Counted from the stretch's first letter, positions 39,152-48,994 are shown. The stretch: DNA of 64,000 nt from JADZAI01 sp047602465 (GCA_047602465.1 JASGHF010000001.1:248001-312000), one strand, 5' to 3'. Made by a program: numbers and translations. Notes: generated from the letters alone by a model not told the origin.

Positions 39152-39244
39152 AAATGGCTTTGCCGAAGGCTAGCCTCCGATCTGGCAAACCGGAAGCGCC
39201 GGGCGTAGATTCGCCGCGCACCTTGACCGAAAGAGGGCGACCCT

Positions 39245-39797
39245 ATGTCGGAACCTGCACCCAAGATACTTGGCGTCCATCACAGCGCCTATCGCTGCCG
39301 CGACGCGGAAGAGACGCGCCGCTTCTATCAGGACATCCTTGGGTTGCGGACCAGGGCGACACTCGCGTTCGCGAAAGACCCGGGCGGGCGAGATCGGCCT
39401 TATATGCACCTGTTCTTCGAAATGGGTGACGGCAACTACATCGCCTTCTTCGATTTGCCGCACACGGCGAAGCCCGAGAAATTCAAGATCAAGGACGGGA
39501 TGGAGGACTACCACATCGCGATGGAGGTTGAGTTCGAAGGAGGCGCTGATGGCTTTCAAAGACCGGCTCGCGGCGCATGATGTCCAATCGTTCGGGCCGA
39601 TCAATCACGGGTTCTGCCACTCCGTCTATTTCTTCGATCCCAACGGGATTGCGCTCGAGTTCACCGTGAAGGATGAGCGACACGACGAAATCCTCGATCA
39701 CGAGGAGGAAATTTCCGGCGAGGTCATGCGGAAATGGATCGCCGACACGGCGAGCATCCGGGCCAAAGCCAACGCGCCGGCAGAAGCCGCCGAATAA
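39245..39797 (+). pseudogene. VOC/glyoxalase-family protein with apparent +1 frameshift
   Basis: The first part (39245 to about 39532) reads LGVHHSAYRCRDAEETRRFY, then YMHLFFEMGDGNYIAFFDLP and DYHIAMEVE, a typical vicinal-oxygen-chelate half with metal-ligand His and Glu. The rest is in the next frame from about 39534: EALMAFKDRLAAHD, then GFCHSVYFFDPNGIALEFTV. Removing one T at 39533-39534 joins them into about 183 residues, the normal length. Either an indel error or a recent lesion. It would act as a metal-dependent dioxygenase, isomerase or lyase of unknown substrate. Confidence 0.85.
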
Positions 39798-39858
39798 GGC
39801 GGCTTGACGCGGCGCAGCGCGATTACCATTTCGCAGACGCACTATTCAGGAGGCCATC

Positions 39859-40068
39859 ATGGCCAATCTCGTTATTCCGGTCACCGGCATGGATTGTGGC
39901 GGATGTGTCAAAGCCGTTGAAAAAGCTGTCGGACACCTGCCGGGCGTCACCTTCGTGAAGGCCGACCTTGGGGCGAACAATGCAACCGTCGAGTATGACG
40001 AGGCGGTTGTGACCCCGGCCGCGATCGCGGAAACCATTACCCGCGCCGGCTTCAAGGCTGCTGCCTGA
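39859..40068 (+). CDS. Heavy-metal-associated domain protein (copper chaperone-like)
   Basis: A 69-residue single HMA domain: beta-alpha-beta-beta-alpha-beta with the metal-binding GMDCGGCVKAVEKAV near residues 10-24 (MxCxxC) and the C-terminal ITRAGFKAA. Comparable to CopZ-type chaperones delivering Cu(I); other soft metals are possible. GGAGG lies just before ATG 39859. No P-type ATPase or copper regulator is adjacent. Confidence 0.88.
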   Translation: MANLVIPVTGMDCGGCVKAVEKAVGHLPGVTFVKADLGANNATVEYDEAVVTPAAIAETITRAGFKAAA

Positions 40069-40135
40069 AATTGCCGTACCGGCGCGGGCCACGGTTGACG
40101 CGGTGCAGGCATTCGGGCGACCGGGATCTGGCCGC

Positions 40136-40164
40136 TTGACCGCAGGGTAGCTGCGGTCCTAGGA
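40136..40164 (+). promoter_or_regulatory. Inverted repeat upstream of glycosyltransferase gene
   Basis: GACCGCAG (40138-40145), 5 nt, CTGCGGTC (40151-40158): a perfect 8-bp inverted repeat, overlapping a TTGACC (40136-40141) that could be a -35 but with a poor -10. No T tract, so a terminator is less likely than an operator. Confidence 0.3.
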
Positions 40165-40202
40165 GCGTTGCGCTTCCTTCAGGTCTGCCGCCTCTGTCCG
40201 AA

Positions 40203-41291
40203 TTGTCCTTTCATAGTCCTTCCCTCGCCGTTGTCGTGCCGACCTATTGCGAGGCCGGCAATGTGGCGGAGCTGGCGCGTCGTATCGACGTGGCGCTTGG
40301 CGGTACCGCCTATGAGATCATCTTTGTCGATGACGACAGCCCGGACGGCACGACTTCGATCGTGCGGGGGATGGCGGCCGTCGATCCGCGCATCCGCATC
40401 CTCCGGCGGGTCGGCCGGCGCGGGCTTTCGGGCGCGGCCATCGAAGGCGCCCTCTCGACGACGGCGCCTGTCGTCGCAGTGATGGACGCTGATCTGCAGC
40501 ACGACGAAGCGTTGTTGCCTGCGATGCTCGCGAAGGTCACCGAAGGCGCGGACATGGTTGTCGCGAGCCGCTACGCGGATGGCTCAGCGGCCTCAGCGCT
40601 CAGCCGGACGCGCGGGTGGGGCAGCCGCGTGGCGACGCGCTGGGTGCAACGCCTGCTGAAAGTCGAGGCAACCGATCCGCTCAGCGGCTACTTCATGCTG
40701 CGGCGGGCGCATTGGGACGGACTGGCGCCACGGCTGGAGCGCGATGGCTTCAAGATCCAGATGGATATCCTTTCACTGGCGCAGGGCAAGCTGAAGCTTG
40801 TGGAGGTGCCGACTGCGCTGAAGCCACGCCACAGCGGCGAGAGCAAGCTGGATGCGCTGGTGACGCTGCAGTTCGGTGGGCTGCTGCTGTCGCGCGCCAC
40901 TGGCGGGTTTCTGCCGCCGGCCTTCATCCTGTTTGCGCTGGTGGGAACGACGGGTATCGGCACCCACCTGATCGTGCTGCATCTGCTGACACTGCTCGGG
41001 CTGGGCTTCATCCCGGCGCAGACCATCGCCGCGCTCATCGCGATGACGGGCAATTTCGTTCTGAACAACGCGATCACCTATCGCGCCCAACGCCTGAAAG
41101 GCGTGGCGTTCTGGCGTGGCCTGGTCTCGTTCTACGTCGTTTGCAGCATAGGCGTCGTGGGCAATGTGGGCGTGGGGACGCTGGTGCTGCGAACGGATGC
41201 GCCCGTGCTGCTCGCCGGTCTCGCCGGCGCATTCATGAGCGCGGTCTTCAACTATGCCGCGTCGCGCGCCCTGACCTGGCGGCAGGGCTAG
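40203..41291 (+). CDS. GT2 glycosyltransferase fused to GtrA-type membrane domain
   Basis: 362 residues. Residues 1-235 form a GT-A family 2 domain (VVVPTYCEAGNVAELARRI, FVDDDSPDGT, VMDADLQHDE), close to polyprenyl-phosphate mannose/glucose synthases. Residues 240-362 hold four hydrophobic helices typical of GtrA flippase-like domains (ending NFVLNNAITYRAQRL and NYAASRALTW). It would make and perhaps flip an undecaprenyl-phosphate sugar. The start is TTG 40203, with only a weak ribosome-binding site. The convergent ArnT-like gene (4-nt overlap) could use its product. Confidence 0.9.
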   Translation: MSFHSPSLAVVVPTYCEAGNVAELARRIDVALGGTAYEIIFVDDDSPDGTTSIVRGMAAVDPRIRILRRVGRRGLSGAAIEGALSTTAPVVAVMDADLQHDEALLPAMLAKVTEGADMVVASRYADGSAASALSRTRGWGSRVATRWVQRLLKVEATDPLSGYFMLRRAHWDGLAPRLERDGFKIQMDILSLAQGKLKLVEVPTALKPRHSGESKLDALVTLQFGGLLLSRATGGFLPPAFILFALVGTTGIGTHLIVLHLLTLLGLGFIPAQTIAALIAMTGNFVLNNAITYRAQRLKGVAFWRGLVSFYVVCSIGVVGNVGVGTLVLRTDAPVLLAGLAGAFMSAVFNYAASRALTWRQG

Positions 41292-42712
41292 CGCACGATC
41301 CGGACGAGGATGAGTCGGTCGCCACCGTCATTGTAGTCCGCAATAGTCGTGAAGGCGTCAGGCCCGCGCGCCGCCTTCATTGCTTCGATCACCTCTTCCG
41401 CGCCAAGCGCATAGGCGCCTGCTGGGGCGGCGACGATTTCGGCAGGCGCAGCGATGCTGCGAAGGTCGCCCGTCATGTGCCCGAATACGTTGTTGACCTT
41501 GAGGCCCACCTTGTAGATCGGACCCGGCGCGGCGGCTGTTACTTCGGTGACGGCCATGGCCGTCGCATAGGACTTGCTGGCGTAGCCGGGCAGGGCCATC
41601 GGGGCGACGACCCACCCGTTCACGATGGGATAGAGCGCCGCGATTGCACCGAGAGCGATCGCCGCGCGCACCAGAAGCGCAGCCTTTTCGCGCGCGTGGT
41701 CGAAGCCGAGCGCCAGGAAGGCGACAAAGGCGGGCATGGCGGGCATGGCGTAGCGCGTCGTGATGTGCGCGGGCCAGAGAAAGAGCACCAGAGTGCACAG
41801 TCCTGCATAGAGCAGCAGCGAGCTTCCAAGATGCGAGGCCGTCTGCCGCTGGCGATGTATGGCCCATGGCAGAAGCAGCGTTGCCGGCATCATCTCCAGC
41901 AGGCTGGTGAGCGTGAAGGTCGCCTTGTCCTTGATGAGATACCAGGCGCCGCGCTGCTCATTCATCCGCAAATAGCGCGCCCACTCGTTTTCGTCGCCGC
42001 TGCGGTACATCGCCCAGTACCAGGCGAAAACGGGGGCGGCGGCGATGATGCCGGCGAGGATCAGTCCGGGGATCTGCGTCCAGCGCCGGAACAGAAGCAC
42101 ATAGCCGCCGATTCCAAACGCGAAATAGCCGATGGGTTGAGGCCCTTTCATCAGCGCTGCGGCCGCGAGAATCAGGCCGATGCCGGTCCAGCGGAGCAGC
42201 GAGCAGCCCCCATCACGTTCACCTTTCCACCAGGTGAGGAACGCCGCGAACAGCATGGCGGTCAGCGCGAGATCAGGTTCGGCCGTTACCGTCTTCTGCA
42301 ACGTCATCGGGTTGATGAGGAGGGCCAGCGCGCCAAACGTGCCGGCCGTGCGCGACGCTTCCGTCTGCACCAGAGATTTCACCATGAAGGCGAGCGCCAG
42401 CAGCGAGACGATGGTAGGGATACGCGCCAGCCACGGCTCTATGCCGCCGCGCGCCAAACCCAGCACCGCGATGATATCGGCGAGTAGATTGGGCCGCTCG
42501 ACCACACGCTGGCCGTAGGTGTGGTGCTCGATCCACCAACCGTTCGCAATCGCCTCGCGCGCGATCGCGACCGCGAGGCCTTCCTCGAAGTGATAGCCGC
42601 GCAGAATGAAAAGCGGCACGACGAAGACGAACCAGACGGCGAAGACAAGGAAATTGTCCCGCCGTCCGAGTGTCGTTTCGTCCAGCCAGCTTTCGGGCCG
42701 GATCAGGCGCAT
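41288..42712 (-). CDS. ArnT/PMT-like membrane glycosyltransferase
   Basis: 474 residues with about ten to twelve membrane helices. The first periplasmic loop holds GYHFEEGLAVAIAREAIANG, resembling the acidic motif of GT-C (ArnT/PMT-like) enzymes, followed by WIEHHTYGQRVVERPNLLADI. Such proteins transfer sugars from polyprenyl-phosphate donors to lipid A, lipids or proteins. Its neighbour at 40203 could make that donor. The acceptor is unknown. Confidence 0.85.
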   Translation of the reverse strand: MRLIRPESWLDETTLGRRDNFLVFAVWFVFVVPLFILRGYHFEEGLAVAIAREAIANGWWIEHHTYGQRVVERPNLLADIIAVLGLARGGIEPWLARIPTIVSLLALAFMVKSLVQTEASRTAGTFGALALLINPMTLQKTVTAEPDLALTAMLFAAFLTWWKGERDGGCSLLRWTGIGLILAAAALMKGPQPIGYFAFGIGGYVLLFRRWTQIPGLILAGIIAAAPVFAWYWAMYRSGDENEWARYLRMNEQRGAWYLIKDKATFTLTSLLEMMPATLLLPWAIHRQRQTASHLGSSLLLYAGLCTLVLFLWPAHITTRYAMPAMPAFVAFLALGFDHAREKAALLVRAAIALGAIAALYPIVNGWVVAPMALPGYASKSYATAMAVTEVTAAAPGPIYKVGLKVNNVFGHMTGDLRSIAAPAEIVAAPAGAYALGAEEVIEAMKAARGPDAFTTIADYNDGGDRLILVRIVR

Positions 42713-42723
42713 GAGTTAACCGG

Positions 42724-44763
42724 TTAGTTCGCGGTGCCTCGGCCCAGCAGGCGCTGCTTGAAGAACAGCGCGACCGCCGCGTTCATGTAGTCGCGGTTGG
42801 TCTTCTTGCGGAAGCCGTGGCCTTCATCCAGCGCCACCAGCCACCACGGGTCCTGGCCGTTGGCCTTCACCGCAGCGAAGAGCTGGTCGGCTTCGGTCAC
42901 CGGCACGCGCGGGTCGTTCGCGCCGTGGATGATGAACATCGGCTTGGTGATCTGGGAGGCGTGCGCCAGCGGGGCGATGTCCTCCTGGAACTTCCGCATC
43001 TCGGCATCGCGCTCGTCGCCGTATTCGACGCGGCGGAGGTCTTGGCGATAGCCCGATGTGTTCTCAAGGAACGTCACGAAGCTGGAGATGCCGACGATGG
43101 AGACGCCGCCAGCAAGGCGGTCGGCGTAGTCGACCATCGAGGCGTTGACCATGTAGCCGCCATAGGAGCCGCCATAGACCATCACCTTGTCCTTGTTCAG
43201 GTCCGCCTGCGCGCCGATCCAGTCGAGCAGGGCGCCGATGTCCTTGACGCTGTCCTTGCGCTTGAAGCCGTTATCCAGCTCCAGATACGATTTTCCGTAC
43301 CCAGACGATCCGCGCACATTCGGCACGACGACGGCGATGCCGAGTTCGTTGACCCAGTATTGCCAGATCGGCGCGAAGCTGGGGCGTTCCTGGGCTTCCG
43401 GGCCGCCATGGATGTTGATCACGACGGGGAAGGGACCAGCGCCTTTCGGCTTGTAGATGAATGCCGGGATCTCGCGACCATCGAAGCTCTTGTAGGTGAA
43501 GAGCGTCGGGTCGATGAAGGTGCTGGCGTTGAGGCCGCCAAGTTCGCTCTCGGTCCAGCGGGTCAGTTCGCCGGACGCGAGGTCGAACGACCAGGCGTCG
43601 CCCGCTGAACTGGCGGATGCGAAGCCGAAGCCGAGCTTCTTGCCGTCATGCGAGAATTCGAGGCCACCGAGTTCGCCGGGCGGCAGCTTGGGACCGGCCA
43701 CTTCCGAATTGTCAGCCGTTTTGCGGATGTGAATTTCCGATGCGCCATTCGCGTTCACGGCGAAGGCGATCAGCGAGCCGTCGGGCGAAATGTCGCCGGC
43801 TTCCACGTCCCACGGGATATCGCCAGAGATGGAGGTCTTGCTGCCGTCGGCGAGATTGTAGCGGGTCAACGTCTGGAACTCGCCGTCCTCGCTTGAGGTG
43901 TAATAGACCGATTGGCCGTCGGGCGCGTAGGCGGCATAGCCATAAGCGACTTTCGCGCCGTCGTCCTTCTTGTTGATCTCGGTCAGCGCACCCGACGCGA
44001 TGTCGAGTTCGTAGATGTGGGCTTCGGCCGCCGAGACATACTGGAATATCAAAAGCTTCGAACCGTCGGCAGACCAGTCGGACGGCCCCCAACTGGTGCC
44101 GTCGGCCTTCTCAAAGATTTTGCGGCGGCCGTCGGGGTTCGCCACGTCGGCTAACCAGACCTCATAGGTCGCGTTGGCCTGGCTTGAGATCGCCCAAGTG
44201 ATCTGCTTGCCGTCCTTGGACCACACGGCACCCGTGTTGCGCGTGCCGGGGGCGCTGAGGCGGGTGTCCTTTCCGCTGGCGTCGTCGTGCAGGTAGAGCT
44301 GGTAGTTCTCGTCGCCGCCGGTGTCCTTGGAAAACAGGAAACCGGTCGCGGCCGCGCTTTCCGGATAGGAGCCGCCGCCGACCGGCTCGCTGTAGAAGGT
44401 CAACTGCCGGCGCATCGCCATGGGGAAGTCGACGCGGTGCACCTGGCCGGTTTCGCCGAAGCGCGTCGCGATCAGCATGCCGCCTTGCGGTGTCCAGCCG
44501 GAGAAGCCGGCGGCGCGAGCATTCTGGTAGCCGAGGAGCTGTTCGTTCAGCTCTGCAGGGATTTCGGGGATGCCCTCGATGACCAGATTGCCGACCGTCT
44601 TGCGCGGGCCTTCGGCTGCCGAAGCCTCTGCAGCCGGGGCTGCCGCGTCCTGGGCGACGGCGACCGAAGCCGTGCTTTGGCCGAACGGCTGGAGAGCGAG
44701 CGCAGCGCCACCCCCGATCAGCACGATGGCGGAAACGGTCGTGAAAAGTCTGGTCATCGACAT
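42724..44763 (-). CDS. Prolyl oligopeptidase-family (S9) serine peptidase
   Basis: 679 residues, exported: signal-type N-terminus MSMTRLFTTVSAIVLIGGG with a likely cut after VAVAQ. Residues 60-400 form a beta-propeller with repeated GN/DG...W/Y strands. Residues 420-679 form the alpha/beta-hydrolase domain with nucleophile GGSYGGYM, Asp in HGANDPRVPVTE and His in DEGHGFRKK. It would cut short peptides in the periplasm. The start could also be the second Met (44757). The sulfatase gene is upstream with a 95-nt gap. Confidence 0.93.
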   Translation of the reverse strand: MSMTRLFTTVSAIVLIGGGAALALQPFGQSTASVAVAQDAAAPAAEASAAEGPRKTVGNLVIEGIPEIPAELNEQLLGYQNARAAGFSGWTPQGGMLIATRFGETGQVHRVDFPMAMRRQLTFYSEPVGGGSYPESAAATGFLFSKDTGGDENYQLYLHDDASGKDTRLSAPGTRNTGAVWSKDGKQITWAISSQANATYEVWLADVANPDGRRKIFEKADGTSWGPSDWSADGSKLLIFQYVSAAEAHIYELDIASGALTEINKKDDGAKVAYGYAAYAPDGQSVYYTSSEDGEFQTLTRYNLADGSKTSISGDIPWDVEAGDISPDGSLIAFAVNANGASEIHIRKTADNSEVAGPKLPPGELGGLEFSHDGKKLGFGFASASSAGDAWSFDLASGELTRWTESELGGLNASTFIDPTLFTYKSFDGREIPAFIYKPKGAGPFPVVINIHGGPEAQERPSFAPIWQYWVNELGIAVVVPNVRGSSGYGKSYLELDNGFKRKDSVKDIGALLDWIGAQADLNKDKVMVYGGSYGGYMVNASMVDYADRLAGGVSIVGISSFVTFLENTSGYRQDLRRVEYGDERDAEMRKFQEDIAPLAHASQITKPMFIIHGANDPRVPVTEADQLFAAVKANGQDPWWLVALDEGHGFRKKTNRDYMNAAVALFFKQRLLGRGTAN

Positions 44764-44858
44764 GAAGCGGCCCCAGCCGGAACGTTGCGTTGGCCCGCAA
44801 ATTCGCCGATGGCGGCCGTCCTGTCCACGGCCGCCCGTCACAGTTCCGTGTGGCAGGG

Positions 44859-47093
44859 TTACTCCCGCGCCAGCGCCACCTGGGCCGCCGCCTCTCCATC
44901 CAGCACCTGGTCCGGCTCGATAGTTACGGTGACCTTCCTCATGACCCCGTCGAAGGGGAAGGGCGCGGCGTAGTGCGAGACCGGGCTGGACCGGTTCATG
45001 CCGATATCGAGACCCGACCACGACACAAAATTGACGAAGCCGAACGCAAACGCGGCCTGACCGACCTCCTCGCCGTCGATCAGGAGCGTTCCGATGATCC
45101 GGTCGCCGAGATTGGGGCCGGAACGCTGCGCCCGGAATATCAGCTTGCGATCGCCCGGCTGAACCTTGCACGACGCCCTCAGGATTCGGTGCTGGCCGAC
45201 ATTCACGTCGTGGGTCAGAACGCCGTCCTTGAGGTAGAGCGCATAGCCGCAAGTCGCATCGCCGTGGGCGATCAGGACGCCGTTGGCGTTTTCGCCGACC
45301 GTCACATCGGCCTCGATGGAATAGGACCGGCTGCGGAGGTCCGGGCATACATCCGTAGGCAGATGTCCCATGCCTGCGTGAAAGGTGAAGACCCGGCGGC
45401 TGCCGAGATGTCGTGAAGCGTTCTCGGCGAAACGTTCGCCGAAGCGATCGTCCAACGGCAGAACCTGATGCGCGTCGGCCTCGCGCCACCACAGGTCGAC
45501 CAGCGCGTCGAGCTTGTCCGGATGGCTGGCGGCCAGATCCTCGATTTCGTTGAAATCTTCGGCTAGGTGATACAGCTCCCACTTGTCGTTCTCGTAGGGC
45601 TGGCCTGGCGGATGATACGCGACGGCCTTCCAGCCTCCATGAACGATGCCACGGTGGCCGAACATCTCGAAATATTGCGGTGCGGTCTTGGACGGGATGC
45701 CGGGGTCGTTCAATGAGGCCGCGAAGCTGACGCCTTCGAGCGGCATCTGTTTGACGCCCAGCACGGTCTCGGGCGCCGATACGCCGACGACATCCAGCAA
45801 TGTCGGCGCCAAGTCGCTGGCATGACAGAACTGGTGGCGGAGTTCGCCCTTCGACTTGATGCCTTTGGGCCAGGTGACGACCAGCGGGTCCCGAATTCCG
45901 CCGCCATGGGTGTTCTGCTTGTAGCGCTTGAGTGGTGTGTTCGAAGCCTGCGCCCAGCCGAGTGGGAAGTTCGAATGCGTGTCCGGCCCGCCGATATCGT
46001 CGATCCGCGCGATCTTTTCTGCGAGCGTTTCCTGGCGCCAGTTATAGGGGCCCATCGCATTGACGAACCCGAACGGCCCGCCCTCCTGGCTCGCTCCGTT
46101 ATCGGAAAGGACGAGTACGATGGTGTTGTCGTCATAGCCGGTGGTCTTCAGAAACGACATCAGCCGTCCGATAGCCGCGTCGGTGTGCTCCAGCATGCCG
46201 GCGAAGGCAGATTGAAGGCGCGTGAACAGACGCCTCTCATCCGCGCCGAGCGAGGCCCACGGCGCGACCCAGTCATTGTGCGGGGGCAGGCGGGTGCTCT
46301 CGGGCACGATGCCCATCTCGATCTGCCGTGCGAGACGCCGGTCGCGCTCGGCGTCCCACCCGCCCTCAAAGACGGCGTCGTATTTCCGGATCGTTTCCTG
46401 CGGCGCCTGATGGGGCGCATGACAGGCGCCAAAGGCGAGCCACAGAAGGAACGGCGCGTCGGGCTTCGCTGCATGGTGGTCGGCGATGTAGCGGATCGCC
46501 TCGCGTGTCAGGTCGTCGGTGAGATGGTAACCGGTCTCATATGTGCCGGGCGGTGTGATCGGCGTGTTGTCGCGCACCAGTTCGGGGGCGTACTGGTCCG
46601 TTTCGGCGTCCATGAAGCCGTAGAACCGGTCGAAGCCGCGCCCCAATGGCCAGCCGTCAACCGGCCCAGCAGGCCCGGTCTCGAATACCGGCGTGACGTG
46701 CCACTTGCCCAGCATATAGTTGCGATAGCCGTGCGGTCGCAGCATCTCGGCCAGCGTGCCGGCCTCCCGCGCGATCTTGCCCCTATACCCGGGATGCCCG
46801 CTGTCAAAATTGGCGAGACAGCCCATACCGACTGAGTGGTGGTTGCGTCCGGTCAGCAGCGCCGCGCGAGTGGTCGAACACATCGCCGTCGTATGAAAGC
46901 CGGTGTAGCGCAGCCCGCTGGCGGCCAGAGCGTCGATATTCGGCGTCTGGATGGGCGAGCCATAGCAGCCGAAATCGGAGAAGCCGACATCGTCAAACAG
47001 GACGACGACGATATTCGGGGCGCCTTCAGGCGGGCGTGGCCCGGCCGGCCAATGAGGCGCGCCCTTCGTCTGCTTCGGATCGCGAGTTGTCAT
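44859..47093 (-). CDS. Arylsulfatase (sulfatase family S1)
   Basis: 744 residues. Starts with the metal-binding NIVVVLFDDVGFSDFGCYGS. The sulfatase active-site signature is CSTTRAALLTGRNHH, so the formylglycine site has Thr where Pro or Ala is usual (C-x-P/A-x-R). VLVLSDNGASQEGG and GKWH complete the core. A C-terminal 200-residue beta-rich domain resembles that of AtsA-type enzymes. ATG 47093 has GGGAGGA 7 nt upstream, which fixes the start over 47114. No signal peptide: cytoplasmic. No formylglycine-generating enzyme gene is nearby. Confidence 0.93.
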   Translation of the reverse strand: MTTRDPKQTKGAPHWPAGPRPPEGAPNIVVVLFDDVGFSDFGCYGSPIQTPNIDALAASGLRYTGFHTTAMCSTTRAALLTGRNHHSVGMGCLANFDSGHPGYRGKIAREAGTLAEMLRPHGYRNYMLGKWHVTPVFETGPAGPVDGWPLGRGFDRFYGFMDAETDQYAPELVRDNTPITPPGTYETGYHLTDDLTREAIRYIADHHAAKPDAPFLLWLAFGACHAPHQAPQETIRKYDAVFEGGWDAERDRRLARQIEMGIVPESTRLPPHNDWVAPWASLGADERRLFTRLQSAFAGMLEHTDAAIGRLMSFLKTTGYDDNTIVLVLSDNGASQEGGPFGFVNAMGPYNWRQETLAEKIARIDDIGGPDTHSNFPLGWAQASNTPLKRYKQNTHGGGIRDPLVVTWPKGIKSKGELRHQFCHASDLAPTLLDVVGVSAPETVLGVKQMPLEGVSFAASLNDPGIPSKTAPQYFEMFGHRGIVHGGWKAVAYHPPGQPYENDKWELYHLAEDFNEIEDLAASHPDKLDALVDLWWREADAHQVLPLDDRFGERFAENASRHLGSRRVFTFHAGMGHLPTDVCPDLRSRSYSIEADVTVGENANGVLIAHGDATCGYALYLKDGVLTHDVNVGQHRILRASCKVQPGDRKLIFRAQRSGPNLGDRIIGTLLIDGEEVGQAAFAFGFVNFVSWSGLDIGMNRSSPVSHYAAPFPFDGVMRKVTVTIEPDQVLDGEAAAQVALARE

Positions 47094-47224
47094 GATTTTT
47101 CCTCCCGGCGCCATCTAAGCGGCCGTCATGCCCTTGAAATGAGTATCGGGTAACATTCCCGTGGCGCTAGCCCCTGTCACCGAATGCCGCCAAAGTGGGC
47201 GCTGCATTGTTTGGGGACTTCGCT

Positions 47225-48994
47225 GTGATCCGCTCGACTTTTCTCGCCTCGATTGCTGCCGCAGCGATTCTGCTATCTCCCGCAGCCGCAGGTGAAGCCG
47301 AGACTGCAGCGTTCACGTCGCTTGCGGACGAGTACGACGCCTGGCTCAAGCGGGAAGGACCGATCGGCGCAGGGTTCGAAGGCGATCGCGAGGCGATGGG
47401 TAAACTTCCCGACGCCAGCCGTGAGGCCGACACGCGGCGGCTTGAAGAGTTGAAGGCGTTCAAAACCCGGCTGGATGCGATCCCGGCTTCGGCCTTGTCG
47501 GAGACCGACGCGTTCGACCGGGACTATCTTTCCGCGACCATCGAAGACTCTCTGGCGCTCGCGCCATTCGATGAAGGCCGGATGCCGTTCAACAATGACA
47601 GCGGCTTCCATTCCTTGGCCGACTATCTCGGACAGGCGACACGCATCCGCAGCATCGAGGATGCGGAGGCGTGGCTTCTACGCCTCAAGGCCTTGCCCAC
47701 ATTCTACGATCAGAACATGGCCAATGCCCGGCGCGGGATCGAAACCGGCTGGACCCAGCCCAAGCTGGTGGTCGACCGGGTGATTGCGGTGGCGAAGCGC
47801 CAGGCCGATGCGACGCCGGACAAGGACCCGCTGCTGGCGCCGTTCGCCAATCTGCCCGCAACGCTGGACCCCGCAGCCATCGCGCCGATCAAGGCGGAGG
47901 CGGAGAAGGTGATCGCCGATGAGATCGCGCCGCGGCGCAAAGCCTTCGTGACGTTCCTGGAAACCGAGTACTTGCCCAAGGCACGACCGGAGATCGGTAT
48001 CTCCTCCGTGCCTGGCGGCAAGGACTACTATGTCGCGATCGCCCGTCATCACACGACAACGTCGATGACGCCGGACGAGATCCATGCGCTCGGCCTCAGC
48101 GAAGTGGCGCGCATTCGTGCGCTGATGGACGGGATCATGAAGGAGACCGGGTTTAAGGGCACATTCCCGGAATTCCTGGCGTTTCTGCGCAGCGATCCGC
48201 AGTTCTATGCCACCAGCCGCGAGCAGCTTCTGGAGAAGGCGTCGGAGATCGCCAAGCGCGCTGACGACAAGCTGCCAGGGCTTTTTCAGACGCTGCCGCG
48301 CCTGCCTTATGGCGTGCGCCCGGTGCCGCTGGAGCAGGAGGAGGGCTACACCACGGGACGCTATTTCCCCGGTTCGCCTGATCTTGGGATTGCGGGTGGG
48401 TACATGGTCAATACCAGCCATCTCGATCAGCGCGCGCTTTATGAGCTGCCCGCGCTGACGGTCCATGAAGCGGTGCCGGGCCATCATGTGCAGATCGCAC
48501 TGGCGCAGGAACTGAAGGATCTGCGCTATTTCCGCCGGAATGGCGACGCGACAGCCTTCACCGAAGGCTGGGGCCTCTATGCGGAGTATCTGGGCGAGGA
48601 GATGGGCATCTACCGGACGCCCTATGAGAAGTTCGGCCGCCTGTCCTACGAGATGTGGCGCGCCTGCCGCCTCGTTGCCGACACCGGCATTCACTGGAAG
48701 GGCTGGGACATCGATGAGGCGCGCAAGTGCTTTACCGAGAACTCGGCGCTGTCGGAGCACAACATCCAGACCGAGCTGGAGCGTTACATCTCATGGCCGG
48801 GCCAGGCGCTCGCCTATAAGATCGGCGAGTTGAAGCTGAAGGAACTTCGCGCTCGCGCGGTCGAACGCCTTGGATCGCAGTTCGATGTGCGCCGGTTTCA
48901 TGACGAGGTGCTGCTGGCGGGGGCTATGCCGCTGGGTATGCTGGAGGCGCGGATCGACCGCTGGATTGGCGATCAGCAGACGAACCGGCCCTGA
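47225..48994 (+). CDS. DUF885-family putative metallopeptidase, exported
   Basis: 589 residues. GTG 47225 (GGGGA 7 nt upstream) opens a clean signal peptide (MIRSTFLASIAAAAILLSPAAA); the upstream GTG at 47195 would add ten residues before it. The hallmark is HEAVPGHHVQIA (near residue 418), with a second Glu in FTEGWGLYAEYLG, the zinc-site pattern of DUF885 proteins. These are inferred periplasmic di- or oligopeptidases. Divergent from the sulfatase. Confidence 0.9.
   Translation: MIRSTFLASIAAAAILLSPAAAGEAETAAFTSLADEYDAWLKREGPIGAGFEGDREAMGKLPDASREADTRRLEELKAFKTRLDAIPASALSETDAFDRDYLSATIEDSLALAPFDEGRMPFNNDSGFHSLADYLGQATRIRSIEDAEAWLLRLKALPTFYDQNMANARRGIETGWTQPKLVVDRVIAVAKRQADATPDKDPLLAPFANLPATLDPAAIAPIKAEAEKVIADEIAPRRKAFVTFLETEYLPKARPEIGISSVPGGKDYYVAIARHHTTTSMTPDEIHALGLSEVARIRALMDGIMKETGFKGTFPEFLAFLRSDPQFYATSREQLLEKASEIAKRADDKLPGLFQTLPRLPYGVRPVPLEQEEGYTTGRYFPGSPDLGIAGGYMVNTSHLDQRALYELPALTVHEAVPGHHVQIALAQELKDLRYFRRNGDATAFTEGWGLYAEYLGEEMGIYRTPYEKFGRLSYEMWRACRLVADTGIHWKGWDIDEARKCFTENSALSEHNIQTELERYISWPGQALAYKIGELKLKELRARAVERLGSQFDVRRFHDEVLLAGAMPLGMLEARIDRWIGDQQTNRP

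Noticed and set aside
40616..42487. A 623-codon open frame across the GT2-GtrA and ArnT-like genes
   Set aside because: It crosses two real genes in other frames and strands and looks like Arg/Ala/Gly filler.
42724..45582. Longer reading of the S9 peptidase back to 45582
   Set aside because: The extra 270 residues overlap the sulfatase coding region and are low-complexity; the signal peptide at 44763 gives the true start.
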